A stretch of DNA of 64,000 bases, taken from contig CM041465.1 of NCBI GenBank assembly GCA_023213395.1, positions 239,761,741 through 239,825,740 on the forward strand, given 5' to 3'. Under the pieces are notes generated by a model. The model did no database searches and was not told the DNA's origin. It saw only the letters and a program-made list of their open reading frames with translations. Positions 31,812 through 43,925 of this stretch are shown here, one piece after another; positions within the stretch are counted from its first letter, which is position 1; the number at the start of each line of letters is the position of its first letter. The position numbers and the translations under genes are program-made. This stretch comes from Cycas panzhihuaensis (Eukaryota > Cycadophyta).

Positions 31812-34788
31812 TGTTTCCCAACTATTGGGAATGGTTATGGATGGGTCAACTTAGGTAAGCATAGTTATGCTCCCATGTCCCTTCTTAGTCATTTCAGGAG
31901 GTAGATTGAAGCATTTCTTGATTCATTGCATGATTGAGTACCTCATCTTTGTGATTGCCATGCATCTTGCTACTTGATCATGCTGCATGTCCCTAGCCCA
32001 TGATAACCTATAGGACATGCTTCTCCATGAGGCATGTACCCCTATGGTGCTTTACAAACCCGTTGCTGCACCTCTACATCACCTCAAGGATTGACCAATT
32101 TATGTCATCTTCTCACACCTTTCTCACCATACTGCAGCCCCTAGCATTCTATTAGGAGTGGTTAGCATTTTGTGTATGTCCATAGGTTTCTTGGGAGCCC
32201 TACCTCTCGACGCCTATCCGGTCTAGCCCATTTGCCCAATTGGACAGGAGGGCTAGCCCCTCCTCAACCTAAGATACCCTCTTTTAGGACCCCTAAGATC
32301 CTTATTCCCCTTGTTATTACATTTTGGTCCTACACCATGGTAAATTCTATGGTACTATGAAGTTTGTAGTGATACTGCGAAGTTTACTACGATGCGACTG
32401 TCCACCTCTGTTTTTTTAATCCACCATGGCAATTTTTGCATTTTTCATAAAATTGCCACATGGATTAGTCATTGCTTGAGTCCCAGCCTAACCCTAATCA
32501 CTTGATTAGAGCTAGGGTTGAGTATAAAGCCTAAAACTTTTCACATTTCTTCCTCTAACAACCTCTAACAAGCTCTTACAACTCTCTTTCTCCTACTCTT
32601 CTGCCACCTCTACAAGCTTCCTCCTACAGGAAATGCCCTACATCTACTGAGATCTCCCATGTTCATACCTGGACCCTATCTTCCACAGCTCAGGTTCGTG
32701 GAGCCAATCTCATCAATGAGATTCACCAAGTGGTAACACCATTCAAAGATTGCATCTACTTGTGTTCAACAGGATTCTCCTTCAGATTTACAATGATTCT
32801 CCTACAAGTGCCCAGACCAGCTTCCTCCTATGTTGCTCTTAGGTAATCCTACTGTAAACTCAACCCAATAAGTAGCTCTTTATGGTTTTTCCTAATTTTA
32901 TCTCCTTAAAACTCCTTTGAAAGATAATATTTCTTCCATACATCTTTCATTTCTAGTGTTCTCTAGTTTATGCAGGAGGTATTTCCATGCGGTTTTCCTT
33001 TAAATATTTGCATTTTATTTTCGTTGTCTCTCTAGTCTCTCCAAGAGTGTTTCTAGGTGAGATTCTTAAGGTGTGAGTGAAGGAAGCACTCAGTGGGCTC
33101 TGTATCCAACAAGGTTAGCTTCCCAAGGGGCAATCCCCCTTCTCCTCCTTTGCTCCCCTCCTTGTGTCTTCCTTGGGCCACCAGATGACCCTAGAAAGGA
33201 GGCTACTGCTAGAACTAGTATATGAAGCCCCTTGCTACACTATTTCTAGCCTTGAGTACCCCATATTAGTAGGGTATTTCATCCCCTAGTGGTGTCATAA
33301 TTCTCTTTTGGCCACTTCCTCACCTGGTGTTGTACATGCTACATACCGCAACTTTGGTAACACTGATAACATTTCCAGTTTTTATACTGTTTGTTCCTTT
33401 CATCGTTGGCTATCATATAAGTTGTTTAAACTTGCTACCCTTGTTCTCAAAGGTAGTGTGGAGGTGCTTACATCAGAGAGTTATCCATTTCAAGGTTAAC
33501 TACCAGCATCCATTTCTTATTGTGACCTATGTTGATGAATTTGGAAGTAGCTTTCAGTTAAATATTTTGTGTTGTTTCTAGCACTTCGCTTGTGGCTTTT
33601 TGGCACTTTACTTCCTTTAAATATATGTGCACCCACTTGGAATTCTAGTAGCCCCTTGAAAGAAGGAGAAGGCAACCTTTATATTTGAAAGTTTCACCAC
33701 AACATTTGTGAAAAGGAAAAGGCACTTCGATTGAAGTAAGTCTTCATCTTTTTCCTTTTCATTTTGCTTTCTCACATAGTTGCTTCATTTCCTTTTGTCC
33801 TTTCTGGTCCTCCTTTCTTTTCTTTTGCACGAGGAAGGTAAGGAAGCCCCTTCAACACTACCTATCAATAACATTGGTGTGTTAGATAAGGACAAGGGAG
33901 AAAGCACAGCATACGGGTAAGATATCTTCTTTAGCTGCATAACTTTTTGAGTACGTACTTCCCCTCCTCTCATAGCTCTTTTTCTTTTGTCATTATTAGG
34001 CCTATCATCTTGCATAATAAACAACATAGAAGGAACAGAGTAATCAACTAATTTACACACATTCATCTTACATATGACTGTTGCATGTTGCTTCTATAAG
34101 AAGGAGCATATCGTAAGAATTATACCTCCCTCCTCTCCTATCCAAATGCAAAACATCCCTTAGCTTTGCATTTCCTAGTATGCATGCTTGAGCTTATTTG
34201 GAATATTTTTCCCCTTTTTTTTCTCGTTTAAAAACAAATGAGAGTGAGAGTATGTTTTATGTTCCCTTTTTTTTAAGGTAAACGAGAGCACTTTTATTAT
34301 CCCTTCATACACACCCTTCACATCCTATTCACACACTCTACCCTAGTTGCCCTTGTCGGGATTTAGATCCCTTCGCTCACATAGCGACAGGGGGCTTTTT
34401 GCCATTGCCTCTTTCCCTTGTAGACATGCCTTAGATGAGTCAGCCTAAGGAGTTCTTTTTTATTCCACCCATATCATATTACTTTCTCATAGAAGTTCTT
34501 TTCTTTGTTGGGCCTCCCTTCCCCCTTCCGACCATCCAAGGGTGGGAGGATTCCATCTTTTGGGGTTATCTGAAATACCTTACGTATATCTTACCCTCTA
34601 AGTCAAAAGTCTAAGTTACCTTGAGGGAGTTGTTCACCGTTTGTGGGTCTTGAACCTACATTATGATGCATGGACGCCATGTATGGGTGTTTCCTTTACT
34701 TATAGGATTGTATCTTCTACTCTAGAACTTACCATTGATTACCCCAATCCTCACCAAGTGTAGTTACCATCCCATAGATGCGATTCCA
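31812..34788 (+). repeat. 3' LTR of element D
   Basis: About 2.98 kb, TGTTTCCC...GATTCCA. It contains an AAACTT-type palindrome region (about 32330-32400), an inverted telobox pair and TATA box (32490-32529), GAGGAAGGTAAGGAAG (near 33832) and the block CCATCCAAGGGTGGGAGGAT (near 34535). No partner LTR is in the window. Confidence 0.87.
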
Positions 34789-35744
34789 GTATCTTTGTTG
34801 GTTATGTTGATAAAGATAGTATAAACAAGTACAAGTTGTGGGATCCTACTACCCATAAAATCACCATTAATAGAGATGTTGTGTTTGATGAATCTCCCTT
34901 TCTAAAATTAGATAGTATAGAAGTTAAAGTGAAATAAAAGTAAGAAGCTAAATATCAATAGGTTAAGCTTGAGAACCAACCATCTTTGGAAATAGAAATG
35001 CAAGAAGAGATTTCTAAAGATGAATATGTATCAAATTTATAAGAGTATGTGAACACTCCTCTACTAATTATTAGAAGATCTATATGAGTTAATCATCCAC
35101 CTGACAACTATAACCCTTCTATTTCTATTGCTTTGGTTTCTAATCATGATAAAATTACATACTATTAGGAAGCAATAGATGATATCCATAGTGAGAAGTA
35201 AAAGTGGACTATATAGGAAGAGATAGATACTTTGAAGAAAAACATTTCATGGGACTTGGTATAACTTCCACATGGTAGGAAGACTGTTGGTTACACATGA
35301 GTTTTCAAGAAGAAAATAGATGTTGATAGAAAGGTTGACAAATACAAGGCAAGACTAATCACTAAAGGCTTTGTACAGAAAGTAGATATTGATTTTCATA
35401 AGATCTTTTTACTAGTTATCAAACTTATTTCAATTTAAGTTTTATTAGTATTGGTAGCTTCTCTTGATTTGGAGTTCGAGTAGTTAGATGTAAAAATAGT
35501 TTTCATACATGGAGATTTAGATGAAGAGATCTGTATAAATCAACTAGAAGGATTTGTATAAGATGGCAGAAAAGAGACTTATTTATAGGCTCAAGAAATC
35601 ATTATATGGCCTAAAGCAATCACCCAGGCAATGGTATAAGAAGTTTGATGCCTTTATGGAGAACCAAAATTTCAAAAGAAGTGAGTATGATCATTGTGTT
35701 TACTTTAAATTCTTAGACAATGGCTTATTCATTATCTTGGTATT
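34789..35744 (+). pseudogene. Ty1/copia pol fragment (element E): integrase end and RT N-terminal half
   Basis: Translated in shifting frames it reads IFVGYVDKDS, NKYKLWDPTTHKITINRDVVFDE (copia integrase C-terminal GKGK-type region), a linker, then RT: YKARLITKGFVQK, QLDVKIVFIHGDLDEEI, and the open end IYRLKKSLYGLKQSPRQWYKKF (35578-35643), SEYDHCVYFKFLDNGLFIILV, the last residues before the YVDD motif. Many stops interrupt it. It is the oldest layer in this part: D is inserted at its left edge and B at its right edge, 956 bases apart. Confidence 0.9.
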
Positions 35745-38506
35745 TATTTCCCGGCTACCTGGAATAGATACAGACAGGTTGACTCAGGTAAGCTCAGGTA
35801 TGCTTCTCCCTTTCACTCGTTTTATTTTGTTGGAAGGGTTGACAGAAGTGTTGCCTTATTGCATTACTGCTTACTTCATTTGCGTGATTACTTTGCATTT
35901 GTTGCTTGTTCATGCTGCCTATCATATCGTGAGCCTATGATGACCCAGTGGGACCTACCTTTCCATAAGGTAGGCATCCCCATGGCACTATATGACCCTT
36001 TGCACTTTCTCCACACCACCTCGAGCTTCTATCGGTTTGCATGGCCCGTTCATACCCCGACTTTGAGCTCCTAGCACCTCATTTCTAGGACCTTTTTCCT
36101 GTTAATGTTTGCTTGCCTCTATCCACATGCCTTTTAGACTATCTTAGCCACCTAGATAGGAGGGCTAGCCCCTCTCAGGCCTACCACATCACCTCCTAAA
36201 GCTCCCAGAACCCAAAATTCCACCATTCTATCTTTTTGGTCCTACATCGCTATAAACTTAGCGGTACTACGAAGTTTGCCGCAGTGCGACTGTTGTCAAT
36301 TATTTTTAAAAATCTATCGTAGCAATTCTCGCATTTCCTGTGGAATTGCCACGTGGTCTCGCATCCACCTCAGCCTTATTCGTGCCCTATTCACTCACTT
36401 AGGGATGGGATGGGTATAAGTATCTAAACCCTCATCATTTTGAGTCTCTCTTAGGTCATTTTTTGCTCTCCAACACAACAATTCCTATTGCAACTTCTTC
36501 TCTCCTTCTCTTTCTGCTATAGGTGTACTTGTAAGCCTGCATTTCCTACAACCCCAGGCTAGGATTCACCTACAACTCCTTGATTCCATGGTGGGAAGCC
36601 TCTCTCCAGATTTTATTAAGCAATTTTGGTGTTGATTCTTCTCCAACTTGCCTAGTAAGTGTCCCTTTCAGCTGTCCATTGGAATCTCTCCTACAAACCC
36701 TTATAGGGATCCTCTTCCTCACTGTTAGCAAGCCCATATCTGCTATATATCCACCCAGTAGGTCTTCCAAACCCTTCTCTTCTAGATTTATGGTAAGTTA
36801 CCCCCATTTTGGACTAATTTCTCATCTTATTTGCCTGTTTCCTTCAGGTTTCACCATTGTAAAAGTTATTTTTCTATTATATTTGGCTTGTTGCTTCCCA
36901 GCTCCACTTTCTCTCTGCTAGTTTTCTTCAAGGGAGCAACAAGAGAAGAGTCACAAGGCTGGGTGAAGAGAGCAAGGTGGGGCAACCCCCCTTTTCATTC
37001 CTTCTCTCTAAGGGTAATCCCTTCCCACCTTCTCTTCTCTTGCTCCATGCTCTTCTTGGGATTATTAGGAGTGATTGAGCCCTAGGCCTGCGCTGGATCG
37101 TCAGTGTACACAGCCTCCTACTATGCTAATTCCAGGCTTGCTCACCTCTTGTTTGGACCCCTGTAGTATCCCTCAGGTTGTTGGGTACCCCTTGATATCA
37201 TTGACAAGGGTTATGCATGGGATTGCTGCCCATAGCAACTCCATGTCTTGCATGTTTCTCCAACGCTTCATTACCCTTTTCTTTGCATCTCTTGGCTGTC
37301 CTTAATTATATTTACCATTACCTTGCTGTGCTTGAGAGTCATGTGGAGAATCCAACGGAGGGTTAGCCATCCTGAGGCTTCCCTTACTCCATTTTTGCTT
37401 TAGTCTTACTTGAGAGAGGGTCTTAGAGCTTGTTGCAACAATTATTTTTCCTAACACTCTAACATAAGTATCATATATATACTTGCATATACATAGTTTA
37501 TCTTTTGTAGCCCCTTCTTAGAAGGGATAAGTTTGTGCATATGCAGGTTGTCGTGGTGCTCTTGCGAAGGTATAAAGTGTTTAGATCTGGGTAAGGTCAA
37601 TCATTTTGTTCCTTTGCTTTCACTTCTTTCCTTTTCGCTTTCTTTTCAGAAAGGGGAAGGTAAGGAATCCCCTGTCATTCACGTCAAGACTTGGCTACGC
37701 CTCCTTAGATTGACACGAGGACGTACATTGTGTGTGGGTGAGGTCTTCCATCGGCTGCTACATTTTCTAGGTACATACATCCCTCCTTTATCTCTTGCTT
37801 TCCCTTTCTTACTTTCATTTGGAATCTACATGTTAGTTAAGCAGGTTACACATAAAAGTGAAAGTGGAAATAATATCTTTTATTTACATTTGTATATTTA
37901 CACGTCATACGTTTGACCCTCATAGGAAAAGGACCTATAGGAAACTTGCCTTTTCCTTTTCCTTTGCTTGCAAAGCCTAGTTTACCTACTTGGTTTATTC
38001 CCACTTAGCATTGTTTGCTTGTGTTTGTGACACCTATTCCCATTTCCTTTCTTGTTTCTTTTTCAGATCATTAGGGGGAAACTTTGGTTTAGTTGTCCCA
38101 TTCTGATTGCCCTCTCTCCCTCTTGGCCTTATTTTCTTGGTCAAATAACCAAGAGGAACCTGACCACATTATAAGCTATCGTCTACTTTGTCCCCACTCG
38201 TTTCCCTCCATCATAGGGAGACTTTTGAGGACTCCTCTCTTCCCCTTCCGGCCATCCAAGGGTGGGAGGACCCTCCTATTGTGTTTATCCAGGCCGCTTT
38301 TCCTATTTTCCCTCTTTCTCCTTGGGATAGAGGACCACCCCAAGGTAATTAGGTATCATCCGCAGGTCTTGAACTTGTGCTCTGGTGCATGGGGCACCCT
38401 GTGTGATTCTTACTTTGCTTGTAGGTTTTAACCCGCACCCTTGATACCACCATCGACCATCATCATTCCTAACGAACTAGGTGATTATCGTGTAGACACG
38501 CATCCA
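35745..38506 (+). repeat. 5' LTR of element B
   Basis: 2762 bases. The start TATTTCCC corresponds to TGTTTCTC in the 3' copy; the end is ACGCATCCA. It contains an AAACTTAG/GAAGTTT palindrome (about 36252-36278), a G-box CCACGTGG (about 36348), TATA box GTATAAGTA (36414-36422) and GGGGAAGGTAAGGAA (37653-37667). Confidence 0.93.
36414..36422 (+). promoter_or_regulatory. TATA box of the LTR promoter, element B
   Basis: GTATAAGTA is followed by a transcript-like region; the same box is in the 3' LTR near 61448-61456. About 65 bases upstream is CCACGTGG, and further upstream the AAACTT palindrome. Confidence 0.6.
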
Positions 38507-38507
38507 C

Positions 38508-38526
38508 TGGCGACCATACTGGGGAC
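38508..38526 (+). other. Primer binding site of element B
   Basis: TGGCGACCATACTGGGGAC begins two bases after the LTR end. It is the cleanest PBS in the window. Confidence 0.82.
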
Positions 38527-38670
38527 TTGCTAATAAGGGAGCTAGTTCCTATCCCTTCCTATTAATACTATTACCTTCTAGTGGTCTCCTCTACTTCATC
38601 TTTTGTTAGGCAGCCCTCAACACACTCACTTTGCATCCTTCCCTTCTTCTAAAGTGTTGGTAAGTGTTGT

Positions 38671-40917
38671 ATGCGATATTTTTCACGTCGCCTATGTGGT
38701 TTGCCTCCATTGTTAGAAGATTCCTGGTATCGTCTTCTTTCATCATCGGATTCCAATTCGATAATGGAAGGATACCCTTCTGATTAGGACTATCATGCAT
38801 TTACCTCGGGAACTCATGAGTTCCCCGCATCTATTTCAGGATCCACCCAAGAAGGTGATGATCCTATTTACTACCTGGATGACCAATATTACCCACTTGA
38901 CACCCATCCTTCTACTCGTATGATAGAAGGACCATCTCCTTTTGAGATCTACCATCTAGCTGGTGATTTTTATGAGGAGCATCCTGAGGGTCTACTTCAT
39001 TTGAGGTCCCGTCTACCTCTCATGATCATGTGGATACCCCTCGTGTTGACATGGTTGAAGCTCTTAGCAAGTGCTTTCAAGCTGGTCATTTTCAATCGCG
39101 TCCTAGATGGTTTGAAGATGTTTTACGTGGTGGAGCATCTTCCTTGTCTACTCCTCTCCTACCTTCTTCATCCACATCTACACCTCCCACACCAAGTAAC
39201 CCTTTTGTGCCTACACATTCATCTCGCTCCATCCCTACACCTACTTTAGGGATGCATGTTGTGCCTTCCATTTCTCATCATGGTCCTTTCTCTTCAGGAT
39301 CCTCTCGTGGTATGTATTTCTTCCAGCTTGGGGTTAGCATACCTTTTTCGAGTCAAGCTAATGTGCCACCCCTCAATGTAGCACATACATTCCCTAGTAG
39401 GCCTAGATGTCCTACTAACATTACTACCACTAGTCATGTGGGACCTGCTCCCACGTATCCTTAAAACCAACCCAACAGTTCTTCTCTTTACATACCCCTA
39501 GGTTATACTTCTCAACCTTGGGGGTAGGGTAAAGGGAATCATATTCCAGCTTACGGGGTGGACCCGCTATATATATATGGGGTTGCACTACCTATGGGTG
39601 GCCCATATGGACAAAACCTAGTTCCACACCCTTCCTTTCAAGGCGCTTATCCTCAAGTCCCTTTCCAGTAAGGGGCACTTCCTCAAGGAGGGATGGGTTT
39701 ATCACCCCTATCTATTCCTTATTCGTTACCTCCTACATCACTTATCAATCCTACGGTCTAGGCAAGGGCACGTCCCTTCATGGATTATAGATTGACACCA
39801 TTATCTGTCGAGGCGTTAAGAACCAACTTACCACCTTATCCTCCCGAAGTTCCTAATTTCAATGGAACTTCATCACAAGACCCAGAAGAGCACGTCTGTA
39901 GTTTCTCTATGGCGTGTATTGATTACTGGGCCTATGATCACATCCTAATGAAATTATTTCCATGATCTTTACAAGGCGATGCCCTTAAGTGGTTTTATCA
40001 GTTGCCAACTCATTCCATTTTCTTATTCTAGTAACTTGTGGACGAGTTTATCAATTATTTTGATGTTGCTCGCCCATTCGAAAGTGGAATGAAATCTCTT
40101 CTTTCACTCAAACAAGGTCATGATGAGATGAATCATGACTTTATGTGGTGATTTCATGACCTTCTTCATTCCACTAAGGCTACTTTACTTGAGGAATTAA
40201 AGAGGGATCTCTTCGTTAATGCACTTCACCCTGAAGTCCATGTAGAAGTCCTTAAGATGGGAGCGACTACATGTGACTTCGCCATTGCAAAGTGCTTAGC
40301 ACTTCAGGCTATTGAGATCTAGGCTGGACTCAAGAAGCCTCTCAAGCCCTCACAATGATGCGAGGCACCACTTTAAACTAAAGAAACCAAACTGCAACAA
40401 TCCTCTAGGTCCTCTTCTTATCCGACTGAGAAGATCCTAGATTCGCTCACCTCTGCTATACGTTCATTCAAACCTACAATGAAAGAACTTAAACTGCAAG
40501 CTCCTTCATCACCTACTTCTAACAAACAAATCCAGAAAGCTACTCAAGCTTCCCTCCCTAGGAATGGTAATGTCCAGTCCTCTCAAGTGAGGAAGACAGA
40601 TTCCTCACTTGAAAAGAAGTGGTGTTCTATTCATGGGGAGTGTTTCCATGACAACTCATGTTGTAGGGCCCAGCATCCCAGGGATGCCCCTCGACGTGAC
40701 TCATCCCCTAGATGGGCCTCAAGGCCCAACCTTGACCAACCAATCCATAAGGAACCATTCCCCAAATATGGGGAATGTTATCGTGATACTCAGCCCAAGA
40801 ACAACTCGAACCGGGGAAGATCCTCGAATTCCCGTCCTTCCCACGATAAAGGGAAGGGTGCTCAGGATTCATCTTTTTCTTTGCATTCCCCTCACTAACG
40901 TACTCCTTCACCCTCGT
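38671..40917 (+). pseudogene. gag of element B
   Basis: Start ATG at 38671 (MRYFSRRLCGLPPLLED), conserved in A and F. N-terminal region includes DDPIYYLDDQYYPLD and MIEGPSPFEIYHLAGDFYEEHP, then Pro/Ser-rich sequence with GGPYGQNLVPHP. The Retrotrans_gag core is at 39930-40260: YDHILMKLF, ALKWFYQLPTHSIF, VDEFINYFDVARPF, SLKQGHDEMNHDFM, LLHSTKATL, ELKRDLFVNALHPEVHVEVLKM. The zinc knuckle CSIHGECFHDNSCC (40624-40665) has Cys for the usual Arg before the last Cys. Many stops, among them TAG TAG/TAA at 40029-40034 (CAG CAA in A) and TAG at 40320. Confidence 0.88.
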
Positions 40918-41720
40918 AGTCCCGGAATAAGGGAAAGGAGGTAATCCAAATGCTTAAGGCTACTTGCTTATATGGCCTTACTCGGTCTTAAGTCATTAAA
41001 GAGGTAGTTGGTGCCTCTTCTTTTGCTCCACACTCTGATCCTCCTCTGGAAACTTCCTTTCTGGAAGTGTCATTAATTCTCAAGGACATTCCCGTATGTC
41101 CTGGTCATTACGATTTTCGAAGGGCACTTACTCAACCTACTGCAAAGGGTAAGCCCTTCTCTATTGTTGACAAACTCCATACTATCGCTGCGGGAATGTC
41201 CTTAATGGATGTTTTGAGGAGTTATCCCAAATAACAAACTCTCCTTTTGGAAGCTTTAGGATCGAATGATGCGCCCATTCACGCTTTGGGTGTTACCCAA
41301 AGTCACGAGCCCATCATTTCCTTTGACCCTAAAAACCTTCCCCCTGCATGTGAAAGAGAATGCCAATGGAACTTCCCGTTCACTATCATCATTAACACAC
41401 CTAATTGTACCCTGCGAAGGACTGTTGTTAACAATGTTTCTTCCGTGAATGCTATACCCTTGCACGTTATGCGAGAGCTTAGCATTTCTGCCTTGGAACC
41501 TGTTTCATGGTAGTGCCAAGGCTATGACGGTAGTGAAAAGACTCTATTAGGATTTGTTTCGATCCTGCTCACTCTCGAGGACAAGACTATCCTCGTTGAC
41601 ATTATAGTCCTTGATGCTGACATTGACTACAATCTTCTCTTGGATCGACCTTAGATCAATCAAATGGGAGCTGTGTGTTTGACCCGCTAAGGGCAACTTA
41701 AGTTTATCCATGATGGATGG
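40918..41720 (+). pseudogene. Aspartic protease region of element B
   Basis: RYDFRRALTQ-type start (41108), KGKPFSIVDKLHTIAAGMSLMDVLRSY, EPIISFDPKNLPP, FPFTIIINTPNCTLRRTVVNN, LHVMRELSISALEPVSW, LVDIIVLDADIDYNLLL. The active-site region reads NNVSSVN, so the catalytic Asp is missing. Stops occur at the CAG-type position near 41233 and at 41513, among others. Confidence 0.8.
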
Positions 41721-42389
41721 ATGAGGGTTGTTTCCCGCGAATGCCCACCTATTAAGCAAACTCATCTGATTAACCAAGTGACCCAAGGCCCTTATACTCA
41801 CGCCTCAGCTTGCTCCGTTGGCATACCTGATTCATCTCATCTTCAAGAAGATCCTACATCTTCTTCCTCTAGTCTTACTTACTTTACTCCTATTAGTGTT
41901 GGGAGCTATGGGTACCTTACCATGTTCAGTGATGACGAGTCCCATGATGAGGATGAGGGCTTTCCTTACCTCGTTTCTTTCCTCTACACTAGTAGGATGC
42001 ACCCTTCTTGTTCTAGGTCCTAACTTGGAATCCCTCTTGTTGGTGAGACTAGTCACCCTTTGTGTCTCATATCATTGCACGCATTGATCCATAGCTCATT
42101 GATGCTTCCTTTCCGTCACCCCCTGCAGGTGGTGGTTTCGAAGAACTTCATTTCACTCTTTCCGAGGAGCCCCTTCCTAACTCTCTCTTAGAGTCTTCTG
42201 AGCAGATTGGACAACCTGATGACCACCATGGTCCTGTTGTTCCCTCTTCCTCCAGCACTTCATCTATTAGAAGTAAGGTCATCCATGGGCTGGATTACTT
42301 TGAAGATGATGAAGCTTTGCTTGAGCACTTAGCGGGCTCCATACCCAACTTTCCTTCTGGTCACCATAGGCTTGGCCACTAAAAGATCT
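41721..42389 (+). pseudogene. Protease-RT linker of element B
   Basis: Ser-rich and acidic: SSSSLTYFTPISVGSYGYLTMF, SDDESHDEDEG, later EELHFTLSEEPLP, KVIHGLDYFEDDEALLEHLAG and SGHHRLGH. Same layout as in A. I recognise no domain. Confidence 0.6.
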
Positions 42390-43377
42390 TAGTGATTGGG
42401 TCCACTCTCGCTGACCCAATCCCATCCCCTATTCCATCTCTTCCTATTGACCTTACCCCTCTCCATTTCAAGGAGGGGAATGCCATATGTATGGGGGTGA
42501 CCCAGGACATAGTCTTAGCCCCTGGGAAGGTCATTAAGGTGGGGGTAGAATACTCTCCTGATGAAGTAAGGGAATATTCCCTTTTGTTCCAGGAGTTCCA
42601 GGATGTCTTTGCGTGGGACTATTCTGACATGAAGGGAATTGACCCCTCCATTGTCACCCATAATCTCACTACCATCCTTGGTGCCTATCCCGTGTGCCAG
42701 AAGCAGCATCCCCTTCACCCTAAACTCTCAGCCTCAATTAAAATGGAGGTCGAGAAGCTTTTGGATGCTGGACTTATTACTTCTATCGATTACCCTAAAT
42801 AGGTATCCAACATTGTTACCATTGCTAAAAAGAATGGGTCTATCCTGATATGCATTGATTTTTGTAACATTAACAATGCATGTCCTAAGGACAACTTTCC
42901 ACTCCCTTTTATCAATCAAATCATTGATTGAACTACTAGGTTCAAAGTTATGTCCTTGATGGATGGCTTCTTTGGCTATAATTAGATTCAGATATCTCTC
43001 GAAGACCACCACAGGATGGCCTTCACCACCCTGTGGGGTACCTTTGCCTATAAAGCAATGCCCTTCGGTCTTAAAAATGCAGCCGCTACTTACCAAAGGG
43101 CGATACATTTTATCTTCCATGACTTCATCAATAACACATTAGAGGTCTTTATGGATGACATGATGGGCCTTCCACGTGTCAGATCCCATCATCCTTTGGA
43201 CTTGTGGGATATCTTGACATGGTGCTGCAAGTACCACATAAGCCTAAACCCACTCAAATGTGTGTTTGTTATTACTTCAGGTAAACTCCTTGGATTTCTT
43301 GTGTCAAAACAAGGAATTCAGATTGACCCTGATAAAGTCAAGGCAATCCTTGATATGCCACCTCCTAGAACCCAATG
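42390..43377 (+). pseudogene. Reverse transcriptase of element B
   Basis: REYSLLFQEFQDVFAWDYSDM, VCQKQHPLHPKLSASIKMEVEKL, then TAG for Trp at 42800, SILICIDFCNINNACPKDNFPLPF, MDGFFGYN with TAG for Gln at 42983, FAYKAMPFGLKNAAATYQRAIHF (motif B) and VFMDDMMGLP (motif C, both catalytic Asp kept, 43154-43159). LNPLKCVF and GFLVSKQG follow. First motif of the family to show that the natural motif C is F-M-D-D, not the more usual Y-x-D-D. Confidence 0.9.
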
Positions 43378-43925
43378 ATAGATCAAGTTGTTTCTAAGTA
43401 GGCTCAGTTTCCTCATGCGCTTCCTTACAGACTTTGCTGTAAGCGCCAAACCCCTGACAAACCTATTGAAGAAGGGAACCCTATTTGTTTGGTTTGATAA
43501 GGCCCAACAAGCCTTTGAAGGACTCAAGGAAGCCCTTGCTTCTGCCCCTACATTGGCACCCCCTTGTTTCGATAGGCCCTTCATTCTATTTACCTCAGCG
43601 ACTGATGAGTCCTTGGGTACTATGTTAGCTTAGGAGGACAACTCAGGAATCGAGAGAGCGATTTACTTCATCAGCTGCACTCTTATGGCTGCCAAACTTA
43701 ACTACTCTCTGACTGAGAAGAAGTGTCTTTCCTTGGTCTACGTGACCAAGAAGTTTAGACATTACTTGCTTGGTAACACCACCAAGGTGATCATCCAATC
43801 TGATCCCTTGCGATATTTACTTACTCATTCAGACCTGATGGGCAGGGCTGGTCATTGGGATGTCTTACTCTAGGAATTCGATCTCCATATTGTTAACAAG
43901 AAATCAAAGAAAGGGATTGTAGTGG
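43378..43925 (+). pseudogene. Gypsy-type RNase H of element B
   Basis: FAVSAKPLTNLLKKGTLF, FDRPFILFTSATDESLGTMLA (Asp in ATDESLG kept), then TAG for Gln at 43631, AAKLNYSLTEKKCLSLVYVTKK (catalytic Glu in EKKCL is changed from EKEC context), IIQSDPLRYLL, TAG at 43871 for Gln before EFDLHI. It connects to integrase without a second RNase H in between. Confidence 0.88.

Larger units (their letters stand above)
27273..34788 (+). mobile_element. Element D: 3' part of a Ty3/gypsy retrotransposon
   Basis: A plus-strand element with integrase tail, antisense PMD gene, second RNase H, polypurine tract and a complete 3' LTR. It is inserted in copia element E: the LTR ends ...GATGCGATTCCA at 34788, and copia integrase sequence begins at once with GTATC. 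The 5' portion was separated by G and is not in the window. Decay is heavier than in A and B. Confidence 0.88.

Noticed and set aside
37533-38431. Plus-strand ORFs of 112-127 residues in the LTR of B (and 62579-63636)
   Set aside because: Present in both LTRs because these are repeats; the codons do not show protein-type conservation and the ORFs are absent in the LTR of D.
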